Below are positions 1-13,710 of a stretch of 64,000 nt of DNA, piece after piece. The first letter of the stretch is position 1. The number at the start of each line of letters is the position of its first letter. Origin of the DNA: Holothuria scabra. Its lineage: Eukaryota > Echinodermata > Holothuroidea > Aspidochirotida > Holothuriidae. A program made the translations under genes and the position numbers. Where the stretch lies: assembly GCA_037179385.1 (NCBI GenBank), contig CM074200.1, positions 34,103,884 to 34,167,883 of the forward strand. Direction: 5' to 3'. Under the pieces are notes generated by a model. That model did no database searches and was not told the origin of the DNA. It was given only the letters and a program-made list of their open reading frames with translations.

Positions 1-237
<237 letters not shown>

Positions 238-3200
238 TAAAACTGAATGAATAATAATGAGTACAGGATGGATTTCATCATATTGTCAGACATTCTATGC
301 ATTCTAAGAGGATGGCTCTTCCAAGAAAGTTGTATTCCCAACAAATCAATTGGAAAGAACACTTTTTTGTTATGCTCACAATCCTTCATAATCGTTAACA
401 AATTGCAGATTTGAACTCCGTCACGTAACAGGTCTTGTGTTTCTAGTTTTGTTCTTTCAAAACTTGTTTGATACATATCTCACAGATTTTAGAGAGTTAC
501 AGGTATCTTATTTAGCCAGCAAGAGGTGTCAAAGTTTAATTTTGGCATGCATTCTGATCCTCCTGTACAGTACCTGTCTGTAATTTTTTCAAACAATAAT
601 TTTAACTTCTGCATTTATCTTGAAGCAGGCAATCCACTGAACACAATGTGGAAGAAAAATGTTAAAATTTGCTTCATTACACAACTGTTTCCATAAATGT
701 GTGAACTAAGAGCAGGGCGTTGGTCCCTATTCCTTCCCCACAGTATGGTCAAAAACCAATTTTTACCGCGCAGGTTTTAGGAAAATGTAAACTTTACAGG
801 AAATTTAGGGCAGGAAAATATGCTCAGCTTTGTCCTCCCTCCTCTCCTTCCCTCCACCTTAAATATGCTAAACTCCAACGAAATGTATGTCTGCTTAACA
901 TTTAGTGCCCCTATGGCAATAGGCTGCAGTCCATTTATACCATCACAGAGAATGCTCTTTTTTGGTTCCTTCCCAACCTCCCCCCCCCCCCCATTTTTCC
1001 CCCTAATAACCCAATCTTAGCTTTTAAATCTGCAACAAAACGTATTACCATAAATGGTTAAAGATGAGTTGCACACAACCTGAGTTTAAATCCACTATCT
1101 ACTTTGCACATGTCTGCCTATCCATATGGGAAGCAGTATTAATTTATATACAAGGTTGTTGTTGTGTACCTTGTGGGCTATGTCAGACGTACATTTTCTT
1201 TTTAAAATTACTTCATATTCAGGTTTTGATTCTACTGTATCCAAAGTACAATAACCTTTCTCCTCCACCCACCTCCCACATAACCATCACTCTTTAGCTG
1301 ACTCTGTATGTGATACTATTATGAGAGATATGTAGGTCAAATGTCATCAGGTACCTAAAGTGTAAGAGTGTTGGATTTGTCTTACCTCCAAGATGAAAGG
1401 TATGTAAGTACCTATGTAGCAGTCTCCCCTTTACAAGAACAAATCGAGACTGAAATCGAGACTGAAACCGAAAGTGTAATGAATAACCACTCTGTCCTTG
1501 AAGTTTGAAGCAACTGCCGGAAGAATGATTAAAACATGATCAAGATTTTTACAATTCAAGTCTAGATTATTGTGAGATACTGCAATAGCTTTCAACTGAC
1601 TGCTTGTGATGGAAGGCATGTTCTTTATCCCCAGAGGCACCCCACTCCTGTGTTGGAAGTGATGTGTCCCAACAAACTCTTCGCCCCATTTTACATCTGT
1701 ATTGTCTCACTTCCAACTTGTTTTTCCAACTTGTTTGATGGTTTGTTGCAGTTGGGACAAAAGTGAAAGTTTTCACACTTTCTCTGCAGGTGTCCCAACA
1801 GTAAGATAGTAAACTTCAACCAGAGTTGTCTTGGCAGACACAAACAAGATTGCATTTATATTCTATGGACTTCCAGTAACTTGCAAGCAGTGTCTCTCCA
1901 GCTTGGGTAGGGAAAAAAAATTAGAAATATTATGGGAAATTTTGTAATTAGCAAAGAATTTTGGTATAAATAAAGGCCTGAGAAACTGACAATGCAGAGA
2001 AATTTGTATTATAGGTAAAGAAAAACTTAAAAGAAAATATGTTTGCCATCCCTCTGAAATAAGCTCTTTCTAGTTATGTGGGCAATGTGCCATTGATGAA
2101 AGGTATGGATCACTCACTCTTCAATGGTAGCTGTTTTGTATGATTTCATTTGAGAAAAAAATCCTTTTTGTTAGAATTAATTATGGTTTTTGTTAGAACT
2201 GATCATGGTCTTAAACAGATTTTGTAAATTTGTTGTGTATTATAGTTCTCATGTGAGCTCATAGGAGCTTTCCATGTAGCATACATCAGCCATGCATTCA
2301 TGGCAACCTTTATGCAGTATATACATACTGGCTTGCCATTAGATATGAGAGTCACCAGTGCCTAGTTGTGACACTGATCTTACATTGTGCAGGGGGTAAC
2401 TTCCTGGGGGGGGGGGGGGGGATGGGCATACTCTTGCATTTTGAACTAAAATCTGTTCCTATATCTGCACATGTTGTGAAGAAATTAATCTTGTGTTTGG
2501 TTGGCACTGTGTTATTGTACTTTCTAAAATTCCTTGTCATAAATTTTACAATTCCTAGTCCACTTGGCCTGAATTATTACCACTTGGTCTTGCCAGAATT
2601 CTTTCTAGAGAATTACCTGTCAAAGTGAGCATCTGCAGTCTAGGAGGCCATAAGGTTGATGGGGAAAGGCTAATTTTGGTGATGGGCCGCATCTCTGAGA
2701 CAATATTATCAAAGATCCACGTGGTTTGGTTAATGTTCAGACAAACATGGGGATGAAGTTTTAAGTGTTCCGCTGGGATCTACAGAGTCAGATTGGGAGA
2801 GATTACTAGACAGTTTTATGTTACCAGTTGTAAAAATGACAACTAAGATTGCACTTTTAGACCCTTGGTAGAAGGTGTTAATAACGTAATATGTCCAGAG
2901 TGTCTTTTTTGCACTTTTGATCTTTTTTTAAGTATAGCTTTATAATCATTCTTAGGTATGTATGTACTCTTTAGGATTGAAAGCAAAGGGCAGCTGTACT
3001 TATGCAGTTAAGAGAAAATTTGGAGAACCTTTTAGCAAAAATATGGTTGTGCATGAAGATAACTCTAGTAAGTGTACCCTTTAGGATGCAAAGGGGGAGG
3101 GGGATTTTGCAGAGTTGTTAAAGGTAGTTTTGTGGAATACAATTTTAGTACAGAATGGGATTTGGTTGCATTAATGTGTAATTTGGTAGTCAACTTTCAG

Positions 3201-3657
3201 TGTTATGGTAGAGACTTGTTAATGCTTTTAGGTATCTTCATACTTCTTTGGTTATGTGGTAGCAGTCTTTTTGTTTAATGATTCAAAAGTTCATGCTAAA
3301 GCGCCAGAGGATGTTTTAGAAGAGGCCTTTAGTCTGGCTATCAGTTTTGTAAATTGATGAGTCTCATGGATTAAAGGTAAGTATCAACTTTAGAAAAACA
3401 ATCTTCGTTTGCTCTCATCAGAAAGAAGAGTAGAGTTCTGAGGCCAGGTTTCAAAGTTCTTTTGAGTTACATGAGTGTGAAAGTTTGGCTTACTTTCTCT
3501 CACACAACTGGAGAGATACAATCCGAAAATGAATTTTCAAGTATCGTTGGATGGATCATTAGTATTCTGCATCACCGTCTGTCAATTTTCTTCTATTTCT
3601 GTCCAGTATATGAAGATCTCTATAAATAATTGTAAATGCAAATACTATTATATAACA

Positions 3658-4023
3658 CAGGCCTCAATTTTCAGAAAAATTTATGGTTGTCCTTCGGGCA
3701 ACCATTTCACTAGTTTTAGTTGTCCACAATGAAATTTGGTTGTCCGAAACATTTTGCACACAATTACAAAAAAGTAATTGTGTGCATTTTATGTTGTCTT
3801 GTTGGTCTTGAAGAATAAAAAGCTAGGATGTTTGTGAGACAGAAACACTCCAAGTCTGAAACATGGCAGATGAAAAAAGTTGAAAGTTTATCAGTCAGCT
3901 TTATACTTCTTCCATCTGAGAGAAAAATGGTTGTCCATCGGACAACCAACCTTTAACTTTTGGTTGTCCATATGAAATTTTAGTTGTCCCGGACAATTGG
4001 ACAACCATGAAAATCGAGCCCTG
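3658..4023. mobile_element. Inverted-repeat MITE with GGTTGTCC subterminal repeats
   Basis: The ends are CAGGCCTCAATTTTC on the left and GAAAATCGAGCCCTG on the right, which are inverted copies with two mismatches. Both are followed inward by GGTTGTCC/GGACAACC. The octamer recurs several times inside, as expected for transposase-binding subterminal repeats. The 5-mer TAACA lies immediately outside both ends (3653-3657 and 4024-4028), a plausible target-site duplication. A perfect 13-bp hairpin (TGCACACAATTAC, loop of six A) sits at 3755-3786. No transposase frame exists, so this is a non-autonomous element. CAGGG ends suggest hAT or a related superfamily, but a 5-bp duplication is not the hAT norm. 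Confidence 0.7.
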
Positions 4024-6999
4024 TAACAGATATTTCATACAGAGGATGGGGGTGACTTTCCAATAAATAAGAGATGCCTTTTTCCTCTTTCCTACTTGAT
4101 TGTCCTAAGAACTCCATGATGCCACATATAAATAAAGGTGTACTCATTTAATTGGGCATTAGGCATTCTGTGTGTTTATGGTATGCCTTCAAATCTGTTC
4201 AAACTGTGTGGTTAAAGGGGTAATCATAGTTTTTTCATGATTTTAAATCTGCACAACAATCATATATTATGTAACCAACAAAAAATGATCTTTCTTCAAA
4301 ATCTGACATAGTGATTGTTCTAGACTTGCATCTGTGTGGAATTTTGTTACCCAAAGTTAAAAAATTCAACAGTAATAAACACAAGGAAAGACATTTTGAA
4401 TGTCTGTTGCTTCTGGTAAACAATCAGTTAAAAAGGAAACACGAAGTGCTGGAACAAAAGTTTCATATTTGCTGTCAAAATCTGATTCCCCCTTTTGTTG
4501 TCATTCTCTTAGGCGATAGCAGATATGGCACAGTTTACAGCAGTAGTAAATATTATCCATACTCATTTACTAGTGTGTATCAGTTACCTCTGTATTATCC
4601 ATCTTGTCATCCCCCCCTTTTTTTCTTGGGAATTAAATTTGAACAAAAATAAATTGGAAAGCAGTTTGTGTGATTAGTCTAAAACAAGTAATATGATCAT
4701 GAGTGTATTCAACCTTGATGAGATGCTTGTGGATTTAAGTTTTTGAGAATCAAGAAAAGTTTTATTTGTTTTTATAATTCAGTCATTCATGTCATCAATA
4801 TTACAAACTTTAGAATGAAGACAACTGTAAATCGAGAACTAAGTCACAAATTAAGATGTTGTATGTGAATGATATACTGCTGTCGTAATGTGAAACTATG
4901 AAAAAGGAAGAAGATAATTTACATACAAATGATGTTGTGTCATTTGACATACTTTCTTGTCAGGAACAAACATTTTACAGCCCTGATTTTATTTTGCTTT
5001 GAATCCCTTCAGAAATGAGTCACTTTACTGAAATTTAACATGATCTTTCATTTATTATAGGAACTATGTGGGTATAGAGCTGAATAATTCATATCATTGG
5101 AAAATCTGGGTTAAGTTGAACTTCCCTGAATAAGCATTGTAAACTCAAATTTAGATTTCTGTAATTTGTTCTTCAAATTAAATAAACTAATCCAATTTAT
5201 GGCACAGGTATCATAAAGCAAATAATTTGCCATTGTCCATGGACCCCTGACAGTTACTTCGATCATACAAGTTTTATTCCAGGAGAAAGGTCCCATTCTA
5301 TTGTCTCTTCATGGTATTAAAATATCCGTTCACAGGATTTCTGCAAGAAACTTAAAAAGCTGGGGGGGGGGGGGAGATTTATTACTGCCAAACCTCAAGT
5401 CCAAATTGATGGGGCCCTTGTCCAAAGTTATACCAAACATGATCCAGCTTCTTTTTTTCTCCTTGCAACTAAGTCTCTAAATGTGTCGGAATTTCTCGGT
5501 CAATGAAAATTTCCAGGTCTTTAAAATGATTATCTCCATCGAATTTGTGGGGTAGTATCACAAATCATCATGGGAGAAATTTGAAAATGGGCCCAACCAT
5601 GATAGGGTTTTCCCCCATTCGATCGAAAATCATTTCCCCCTGAAGGAGGTTATCTCTCAAAATGCAGGGTGTGAAGAGTTGTAAAGGCTATTTTTTAAGT
5701 TCAAACATATCTGCAAAGTGTCCTCTTCCTAAACAAGAAACCCAGATACTGACATATTGTTTTAATTTTATGGACATAAAAGGGGGATATTTACTCTCCT
5801 TCCTCTGGAAAGGGTGGTACACATTCACCCTTACCACCTCGACAGAAACTGATTGAAATTTATTGTAGGGTACGCTCTTTTGAAGTGTGATTAGATATCC
5901 AGTCATTTTAAAAGTATATCAGTGTGTAGTAAAATTTTATAGCCTCAACATAATCTACAGTGATAAATTTAACACAGTTTATGGGCAATTTGAACATTAA
6001 TGAGCAGTTGTTATCTTTATATTGAATGCAGTTATGTCTTTTAAAGGCTGTGACTTGGTAAATTTAAGGGGTTTCTAAAATTTATTGGTTCAAGAGAAAT
6101 ATCAGAAATATGCGTCCATATTAGATGAGTATGGTGAACATATAGAAGCCATGTTTTTACAGAATAGTTATATTTTTTGTATGTACAATGAGGGAAGCGT
6201 GTATACTACCCTTTGATGTCATCATTTTCAAGTCCTGAGAATACTTACCATAGTATATTAGGTGGTAAAGTTTGAAGCTTAGGGGTGCCTTGCAGGGGAA
6301 TAAAGGTATTTTGCAGGGAATTTTTATAACTAGAGATAGAATGAAAGTTCTTGCAGCAATGTGGTTAAAATTGTTTTTCCCGGGAATTGATTCTTTTTCC
6401 CACTCTGTGCTTCTCTTTGTTTGGTACAGGGAACAGTGCATGCATGTCATGTTTATAAAACCAATCTGGAATGATAACTGAGTTGTGCTCATTTTAAAAT
6501 TTTTTAACCAGTATTGTAAACATTCAGGTTATAGCTCTAAATGCATTCAAATGCTTTCAAATCTTTTGTCTGCACGATACAAAATAACACATTCGTGTTG
6601 GGGTATCATCAAATTATTAAACCAACTTACAATCAAATACTCTCAGGAAAAATTGTTTTAAAGTGTTGGATTTTTGTTTGTCTGTAAAGTTGTACAAATA
6701 CTAGTGTAAAGAGCTAGGCAAAGGACAAATTAACATTTTCACCTTATGTCATGGATACATAGAGTACAGTGATGTTGAAATGACCTTGTAAACTTTCCGT
6801 AGATTATTTTTACATTATGCAGTGTTGGCATAATTGGGATAATTGATATTAAAATGGTAACTTTTTGCTAAAGTTTGGTTTATTTATGGAAAAATTGATA
6901 ATGAACAGTGCTTCAACATTTTATAGTGACTATATTATTGGCTTGCAGGCCTGAATGAAAATATTGTTTAACATTGGTGCTTCAGTGCATGCACTCTGT

Positions 7000-7195
7000 T
7001 CACATCACTGGTCTGGAACTCTGTCCAGATCATACCAAAGACTAAAAAAATGAAACCTACTACCATTGTGTGTGGTGCTCAGCATAAGCTATGGAGTAGG
7101 GAAAACAAGTCAGTGAACCACAACTGGAAAAAAGGGCATAGCCAGCCAGACATAAACTTAGTGCTGTAAGAGCTGTAAACTAGACCCAACTATCT
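7000..7195 (+). repeat. Dispersed SINE-like repeat, family D copy 1
   Basis: The segment contains the core TGGTGCTCAGCATAAGC, then ATGGAGTAGGGAAAACAAGT and a CCACAACTGGAAAAAAGGGC stretch. The same core recurs near 45235 and 56140 (+) and near 19160 (-), so it is a dispersed repeat. The upstream part (CTGGTCTGGAACTCTGTCC) appears to be a decayed tRNA-like head, judged by comparison with the copy at 56020-56255. The outer limits are approximate. Confidence 0.65.
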
Positions 7196-8893
7196 TAATA
7201 CATCACTGCCCACTGCTGCAACTGATGTGAAAAATTTATTTTTCAAAAACATCATTTTAGTAATATATGACATTGAATACAGAATATTATGTGGTTTAAT
7301 TGTGTAGGGTGGCTGATTGAAAGACAGAAAAGCATGACATAATGCAAGTCAGGGACAATTATATTCATGTTTTGTTTAAATGTTAGCTGTGTCAACATTT
7401 TCAAGGTGTACAAGCATTATTTGAAGGTGTGGCCATGAAAAGGTTTATTTTTTGAACAATATAAGTGCACTTTTAACTGCTATTTGTTTTCCTATAAAAT
7501 TACTTGAAGTCTTAGTCTTACTGAGCTGAAGTTTTCTTAAGTTAAACTTACAAATTGCTTCAATGTAATGTTGATTTATGAAAGTCATAAGTCCAACCTT
7601 CAGCTTCATGAATCTCTTTTGTTCTTAGATTCATAATATGTAATTTTATTCCCAATTAAGCACGAAAATTATAAATTACAGTATGCAATTGAATAACACC
7701 ATTCTTTCGTACCAACGTATGTTTCTTATTCCACAATATAGTGAACAGTGTTTCATAAAATAATTAAGTGACTTGTCACATGGCAAGAAATGCTTTGCAA
7801 AAAACAGGTCACTTTTCCAAAGGTTAAGTAGCATTTTAGTTTTTATACTAAGACACTCATCTCCTTAAACACTGGGAGTGAAATTGTCAAATGGTACTAC
7901 TCATTGGTTACAGTCAAATTCCAAAGATGCTGAGTAGCTCACATGAGGTAGTATGCACAGAGAGTGCCCTGATCACAGTAGGGCAATCCTTTCAAGTTAT
8001 TTAATCCCATCTAACCAGCAAAGTAACTAAAAGCAAAGAGCTTAAAGGTACAAGGTAAATTGGTTGGTAGAATTTGCATCTGTCTCAATGAGGAGATTTA
8101 ACATTTGAAGGCGTTCAAATTTGAAAGACTTTATACATTATTTTATCTCTTAAGTATCTTCAATTAAATTGCAAAATTTCAACATTTTCTTTTTTGCCAG
8201 TTTTACATAGAAAGTTGGTGGTTGTGAGATTTGCAAACCATAAATCTTTAAAATGTCGGGAAACATTAGCATTCCGTAGTTGGCCTACTAATTCTTAGTC
8301 AGATACCATAAACTTATTTCATTGCTCAATTCCAGTTGTAAGCATTTGGTGAGAGTTAGTTCAGTTGTTCCCAATTTTGCACCAGTTCTAAAACCTCATA
8401 AATCTGCAGTATTGCAAAAACCAAAGTCAGATGTTTAACTGTTTTCACCCATAGGATGTGTCTGTCGAATGTTTAAGTTGCTGCAGGAACTTCAAATTTT
8501 GTTACAGTTTTAAGTGGAAAAAGCCAAACAAGTAGAAGTCGTCTACAATGGCATTTATATGTCCTATATTTCACCATCTCCTTTTGTCAATTTGTTGGAC
8601 CATGTAATTACTAAATCTGTGGCATAAGCATCAGTTGTTCACACATATGTGAATCAAGTTTTTTGAGAAAGTGAATATGGTTTGCTCACTGAGTGAATGA
8701 TGTGATAATTAAATTTTGTTTTAAATTGAAAAAAAGAAAAATGGATACTTTTTAAGGTTTCACTTGCAAACCCATTCATAATACAATGGACACCTAACTT
8801 AATATTCAAGCATTGAGGCCTATCAATTATGGGTGTCAACCTACATAGATATGTTAACCAGATGTACTCTCTCCATTCTAATATTTTCAACAG

Positions 8894-8986
8894 AAACTTA
8901 CCCTTAAGAAGCAGTTTGCCAACAGCGAAGGAAGTTTTAATCGTTCCACTACCAGTACGGAGGAAGCTCTCAATGAAGCAAATAAG
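8894..8986 (+). CDS. PPFIA: Liprin-alpha exon 2
   Basis: This 93-nt, 31-codon exon is phase 0 at both ends (TTTTCAACAG| acceptor, AAG|GTTAGT donor). It reads KLTLKKQFANSEGSFNRSTT followed by STEEALNEANK. SEGS and the Glu-rich tail line up with the vertebrate segment ending ASSEGSTESEHL. The N-terminal part is shorter and diverged, so this variable linker in the coiled-coil region is less certain than its neighbours. It joins in frame to exon 3 at LLSNGSLD, as in vertebrate liprin. A 160-codon open frame on the opposite strand here is a chance frame. Confidence 0.85.
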
Positions 8987-10354
8987 GTTAGTACAGTAGA
9001 ATGAAGGATATTGGTGCACATGCAGGTTGTAGCTACAAGGGTCAGCTAGGGAAGGAAAGTAAAGTACCAACACTTGTGCTTTTTGTCCTCTACTAAATAC
9101 TAAAATGAAGCCCCCTAGACTTGCACTAACTCCCACTTTTACTTAAAATCAGCCAGGAATTAACAGGCAAATTTCTTACAGCAATTTTCAACTGTAAAAA
9201 CCAAATAAAGTTACCCCAAAACAAAGATGTGCTGCTACGTTAATAAACTGGAATGAAAGTTACAAAAGGTGCCATATCCTGCCACATGGGAAGCATGATT
9301 TTTGCCCAAATTTGTATGTATGCTAGATTCCCATTGATTGTGGTGTTACATAGGTGGTCGCCAATGCAATTTGAATCCCACATTCAGATCTTTTTAGCTA
9401 CAACTCCGTTGGTGAACATAAAACAGCCGTACTTACCTATACATCTAGTCCAGCCATCTAGATATTAAGTTGGTATTGTAAGGGGTCTTTTCAAAACTCG
9501 CCGCAGCAGTGTGCTGCGGTAGAGCACAGCAGGCATGCACTCATGCGTGTCTCATTATCAGAGAAGAGACCAAGTGCTCGTTCACGAGCCCTTCCGAATA
9601 TTCCACCACAGACTTCAGCTTGAACTTAATCCGATTTAGAGTAACAATGGGACAAGTTTACTAGTAGCAAAAACGATCAATAGAGCGTTGTGGCAATCAC
9701 TTAGTATGTTAGAACTGGATTCGGCCTAAAGTAGCAGCAATTTACCAGTGACTACAATAAAACTTAAAAATTTTAACTGCAGAAAAGTCCTACTCAAGCT
9801 TGACCGTTCCTGCTTCACGTAAACTTCCATGTTGAATGTTACCTAAACTAAGTTACACAATAAGAATAACAAATAAAACTTGCACCCTTGGGATGCAAAA
9901 CCCGACGCCGTTTGCGCTTCGACAAGAAGGAATTCATCGGCTTGGCATGTAGTAATGTAATGTATCTATGCAGATGAGTGCTGCATACATGTTGTACGCA
10001 GTTTGCTACAGTGTGGTCTGAACATGTATTCGTTGATTGCAGGTTGGTTTGAGCAGGTTCAAGGAATTTGTGGCTTCGGCCTTTAGTACAGTGACACTGT
10101 GAATATTCTACACACATGCGCCACCCCTGCTGTATTTCTAGCTGGTTAAATTACATTTCGGACTGTCAGGCAATGGTTTAGAGCATTTTTATTGCAGCTG
10201 CTTTTTACTTGAACGAAACTGAAAATCATTTACATCGATCACGTTAATCCATATTTGAAAAGAAATTCATTAAAATACAAAAGGTGGAATACGATAATCG
10301 GCAGTGGGCTCACCAATACAGATTCGAGATAAGCCATGTCTTGATTAATAGCAC

Positions 10355-10820
10355 GCAGATCGGCCGGCTGTTTTGACCGACGGTGCTAGCATATAGGAAC
10401 TTACGAAGTGCGATCGTCGTAACACAAACTCAATGGGAAATTGGTTTCGGGGCCTGGGATTTTCACACACTAAATCGCATAGGCGATGGCGCTAGTTGTG
10501 ATTGGCTGATAAGCATCAACCCAATTGAACCAATCACGATGCAGGGGCAATTTAAATTTAGCATTGGATCTTATCCACATGATGTCACTCAGCAAAACAC
10601 GCATCCCTTTTTGGCGGTAAAACACGGATACTCACGTAAGTCTACTACGTGCGTGTGTGAAAAAGTTCACTGTACGAGATGGCATGCTTCACTGTTTTCG
10701 TTTGCAATGACGTCACATGACAACATTGCAAAAGACCTACCGTAAATAACGAAAGGGATGCAGAGAAGAGAATGCATGGCTTAATTTATGCCGGATAATG
10801 ATCACCGAATTTTCTTTGTG
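10355..10820 (+). promoter_or_regulatory. Regulatory-looking block shared with the 15.6 kb element
   Basis: This block is about 450 bp and clearly homologous, in inverted orientation, to 16105-16575. It contains an inverted CCAAT box (ATTGG, 10501), two direct ones (10521 and 10530) and a consensus CRE octamer TGACGTCA (10708-10715). All but one of these motifs are wholly or nearly preserved in the other copy. The alignment has indels that break every reading frame, including the 120-codon frame at 10383-10745, so coding conservation is unlikely. I infer that it is the promoter or 5' region of an ancestral transposon gene. Function is untested. Confidence 0.4.
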
Positions 10821-13489
10821 TCTGGTGGCTATGTTCAAAACGTGCACAGATATATGTGTTGTAAGCTTGGAGACTAAAAATACAATCAAACTGGACTGCT
10901 CGGTAGTTGGTACTGCTGCTGTTGTTTGTGAAGGACAGTTTTAGACAGGTGGTCAAACCTTAAAATTGTGCAGTTTCGTGACCACCAAAACGGGAAGGCT
11001 CAATCTTTGTAGGATTTACGTAAAAGAATTACACCGAACAACCAGTATCTTTTCACACTCTTAAATCTGGTACGTTAATTAACACCAGTGATTTTAGAAA
11101 CTTAATTTCTAATGCCGAACCATACTTTAGGCTCACCTATTTGCCTTCGTGGCAGACTATACGAAAGGTTCATTAACCAGTCACTACACGTAATGACGAG
11201 CGATGATTAAACTACAGACTAAGCACATTGACTGCGCTAAGTCGGGCATGAAGAGAACCTGCAGATACGACATGCTATAAGCCTTCAAGGCTACAAATGC
11301 CTTAACCAATAAAGTGGGCACTTTTCTGAGTTGTATTACAGAGTGAAAGTATTTGGAGGGTGAACATTGAGTGAAACGGCGGAAACACTATCGGTAGCAT
11401 TGCACATAACACTGAGCGGTACATGTAACTCAATGAAGGCCTTCATCGCAGGTCCTTGTTAATGCTAATCACAGCGTTTATAACCCCTGAGAGTCAGCTA
11501 TTACAGTGTAATGCATCCTATCCCCCACCCCATCATGTGTGATTTTCATGGAAGCTTGCATTCTCTAGCTGTATAATATTACTTGTTCACAAAATATTTT
11601 GCGAGGCCCGGCGATAGCAAATTGCTATTACCGATATGTTTTTAGTGCGAGAGTTTTGTCTCACTGTGGTTCTGTGTTACACCAAGGTACCGTTTCTTTT
11701 TTCCTTTTTTCCTGTATAGTTATTATTTTCCCACAACAGTACGCGGTATCAACCTGTAATATTCAAATAAACATAGCCAACATACGATACCGGTAAATAA
11801 ATATTAAACAATAAAAATGAAGTGTAAATAATTACGTAGGTCGACCAACATAAATTTATTCGAGCGTTAGTTAATTAGTTTGTTCAGCGATACATATCAG
11901 CGGGGCTTAGTGTGGTATTTCCAGGGACGGTTCTAGAGACAAGATTTTTCTTTTGGGTGGGGGTGGGCTTAATCCGGATAAGGGAACTTAATGGGCATTT
12001 TAGGGACAAAGAGGGCCCCAGTTGCTATATTACAAAGATTTTTGTATCAGTTCGTGATTAAGCGTTTGCAAAGTGTTTCATAGTTTCATAGGCATGCATC
12101 CCTCCCTGAACGGTGATCACGAAAATCTATTTTTAAGTTGAATTTGATCCAGTGGCCCACGGTCTCTTTGTACCGCCGAGAGTTGCAGCAAATCAGTTGA
12201 ACACTACAAAAATACTGTATTTACACGGTGCTTCTCTGCGAATGCGGGCAAATAATAATTGCAAATAATAATACAGGTGTGTAGGACAGCAGGAGAAAGT
12301 AACCAACGAATTACTTCTGTATCACCCCAGTGGTACGGGTGAAATTATATTTGTGCTTATCAATGGATGCCTTTTTGGCGGGAACCCTAAAGGACTGTAT
12401 ATCTACGAGAATTATAACGAAATTAACAGCACATTTCAAGCAAATTTGAACCACTTTTAAAGTTTGCAAATAATCTGTGGTATGATCGGTTGAATGGCAG
12501 AATTTTACCAATGCCGAAAACTTATACCCATCGTGGAATTATCGCCCCGCCACCGATTATGTAACAGATGATCGGTCGAACTGAAATATTTGATCAAGCA
12601 ATAAGCTATTTCTCAAATATTTTGACATGATTCTAGTGTTCTCCACCAGCTAAATCTGAAGAGCTAAAGTAGCGCCCGCTCTTAAATTTATACCCGCCCG
12701 CACAAAAACATCGGCCGCCCGGGCAAAAATTCAATGCAACTTCAGGGTGTACAGCTACCTCGAGGATCTCGCAAATTTCGACAATCGAACCTTGTAAAAA
12801 AAGTTTTCCATATGAATTGATATGGGTGAAAAATTAAATAAATCATCGACGATACTCTGACAATTCTTGACATTAGGAAAAATTAAAAACTCAAAGGGTC
12901 TAGCTCCCTAACACTGAGAAATTTAAGCCGAAAGGGTATGGTTCGTTTGAGGAAGTGTGCTAGTACTTTCTGCATACGTTTGTGCTAGTCAACAGTACAT
13001 TCCTTTCACATTGCAGTGTCGAGTAGGCCTAATGAAGGGGGTCAAGAAAAATCCACTAGGCCAAGAACATCAAAAATATTTACAAGGCATGTGTAAAAGA
13101 ACCTCATACGACAATCTGCAATACTTTTGTGAGCTTTAGGTGCAAAGCTTATCTCTACGATGTAATTTTCTTCAGCATGTCTTGACACTTTTGCCATTGC
13201 CTAACGTGTAGCACATATGTACATTGTAAACCCATCCTACACATACTGGTATATTTCTCTGTAATATCCTTACTGGGAAATTTAGCTGTGCGGCGGTGAA
13301 TGTTTTCTTTCTTACTGCTATTCTTAAGCTCCTACCAATATTTTATTGTTCTAGAACATGATATAAAACATGCAGTAGCATCTTTTACTGGCGGGCCGGT
13401 ATCTGCAGCAGGTGAAAACTTACAAAATTCTCCCATATATATTAGTGTTAGATGGTGCCATTGCAACATATTGTCATGACTTTACAGTC

Positions 13490-13710
13490 TTTAGGGGGTT
13501 GGTTCGGGGCTATGTCAATGTTCCCAAGGTTTGCCGTTACCGAGGTTCAGTGTTTCTGAATCTTGGGAAAATCGTAACTTTTGGGAACATTGAACCCTGG
13601 GAATAACGAACCTAGTAAACAACCTCAAATCAGACAGAGGTATACGAAAATGGGGAACATCGAACCTTGGGAGCATAACGAACATTTAACCCCGGGAACT
13701 TTGGGTAGAC
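13490..13710. repeat. Repeat with GGGAACATTGAACC motifs, copy 1
   Basis: Several near-copies of GGGAACAT(T/C)GAACC(C/T)TGGGA occur here, together with a lead-in GGGGCTATGTCAATGTTC. The same order (GGGGCTATATCAGTGTTC, later GGAACATTGAACCTTG, then TTAGACC) is seen at 21140-21310. This is therefore a dispersed repeat, here lying inside the 5.5 kb element. Confidence 0.5.

Noticed and set aside
1789..1799. Very short exon-like stretch between CTCTGCAG and GTAAGA in intron 1
   Set aside because: It is 11 nt and would shift the frame between two phase 0 exons.
8654..9136. 160-codon open frame on the minus strand
   Set aside because: It overlaps exon 2 antisense, shows no recognisable domain and is composed of AT-rich intron.
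10383..10745. 120-codon frame in the 5.5 kb transposon
   Set aside because: The homologous block at 16105-16575 has indels breaking this frame, so there is no coding conservation.
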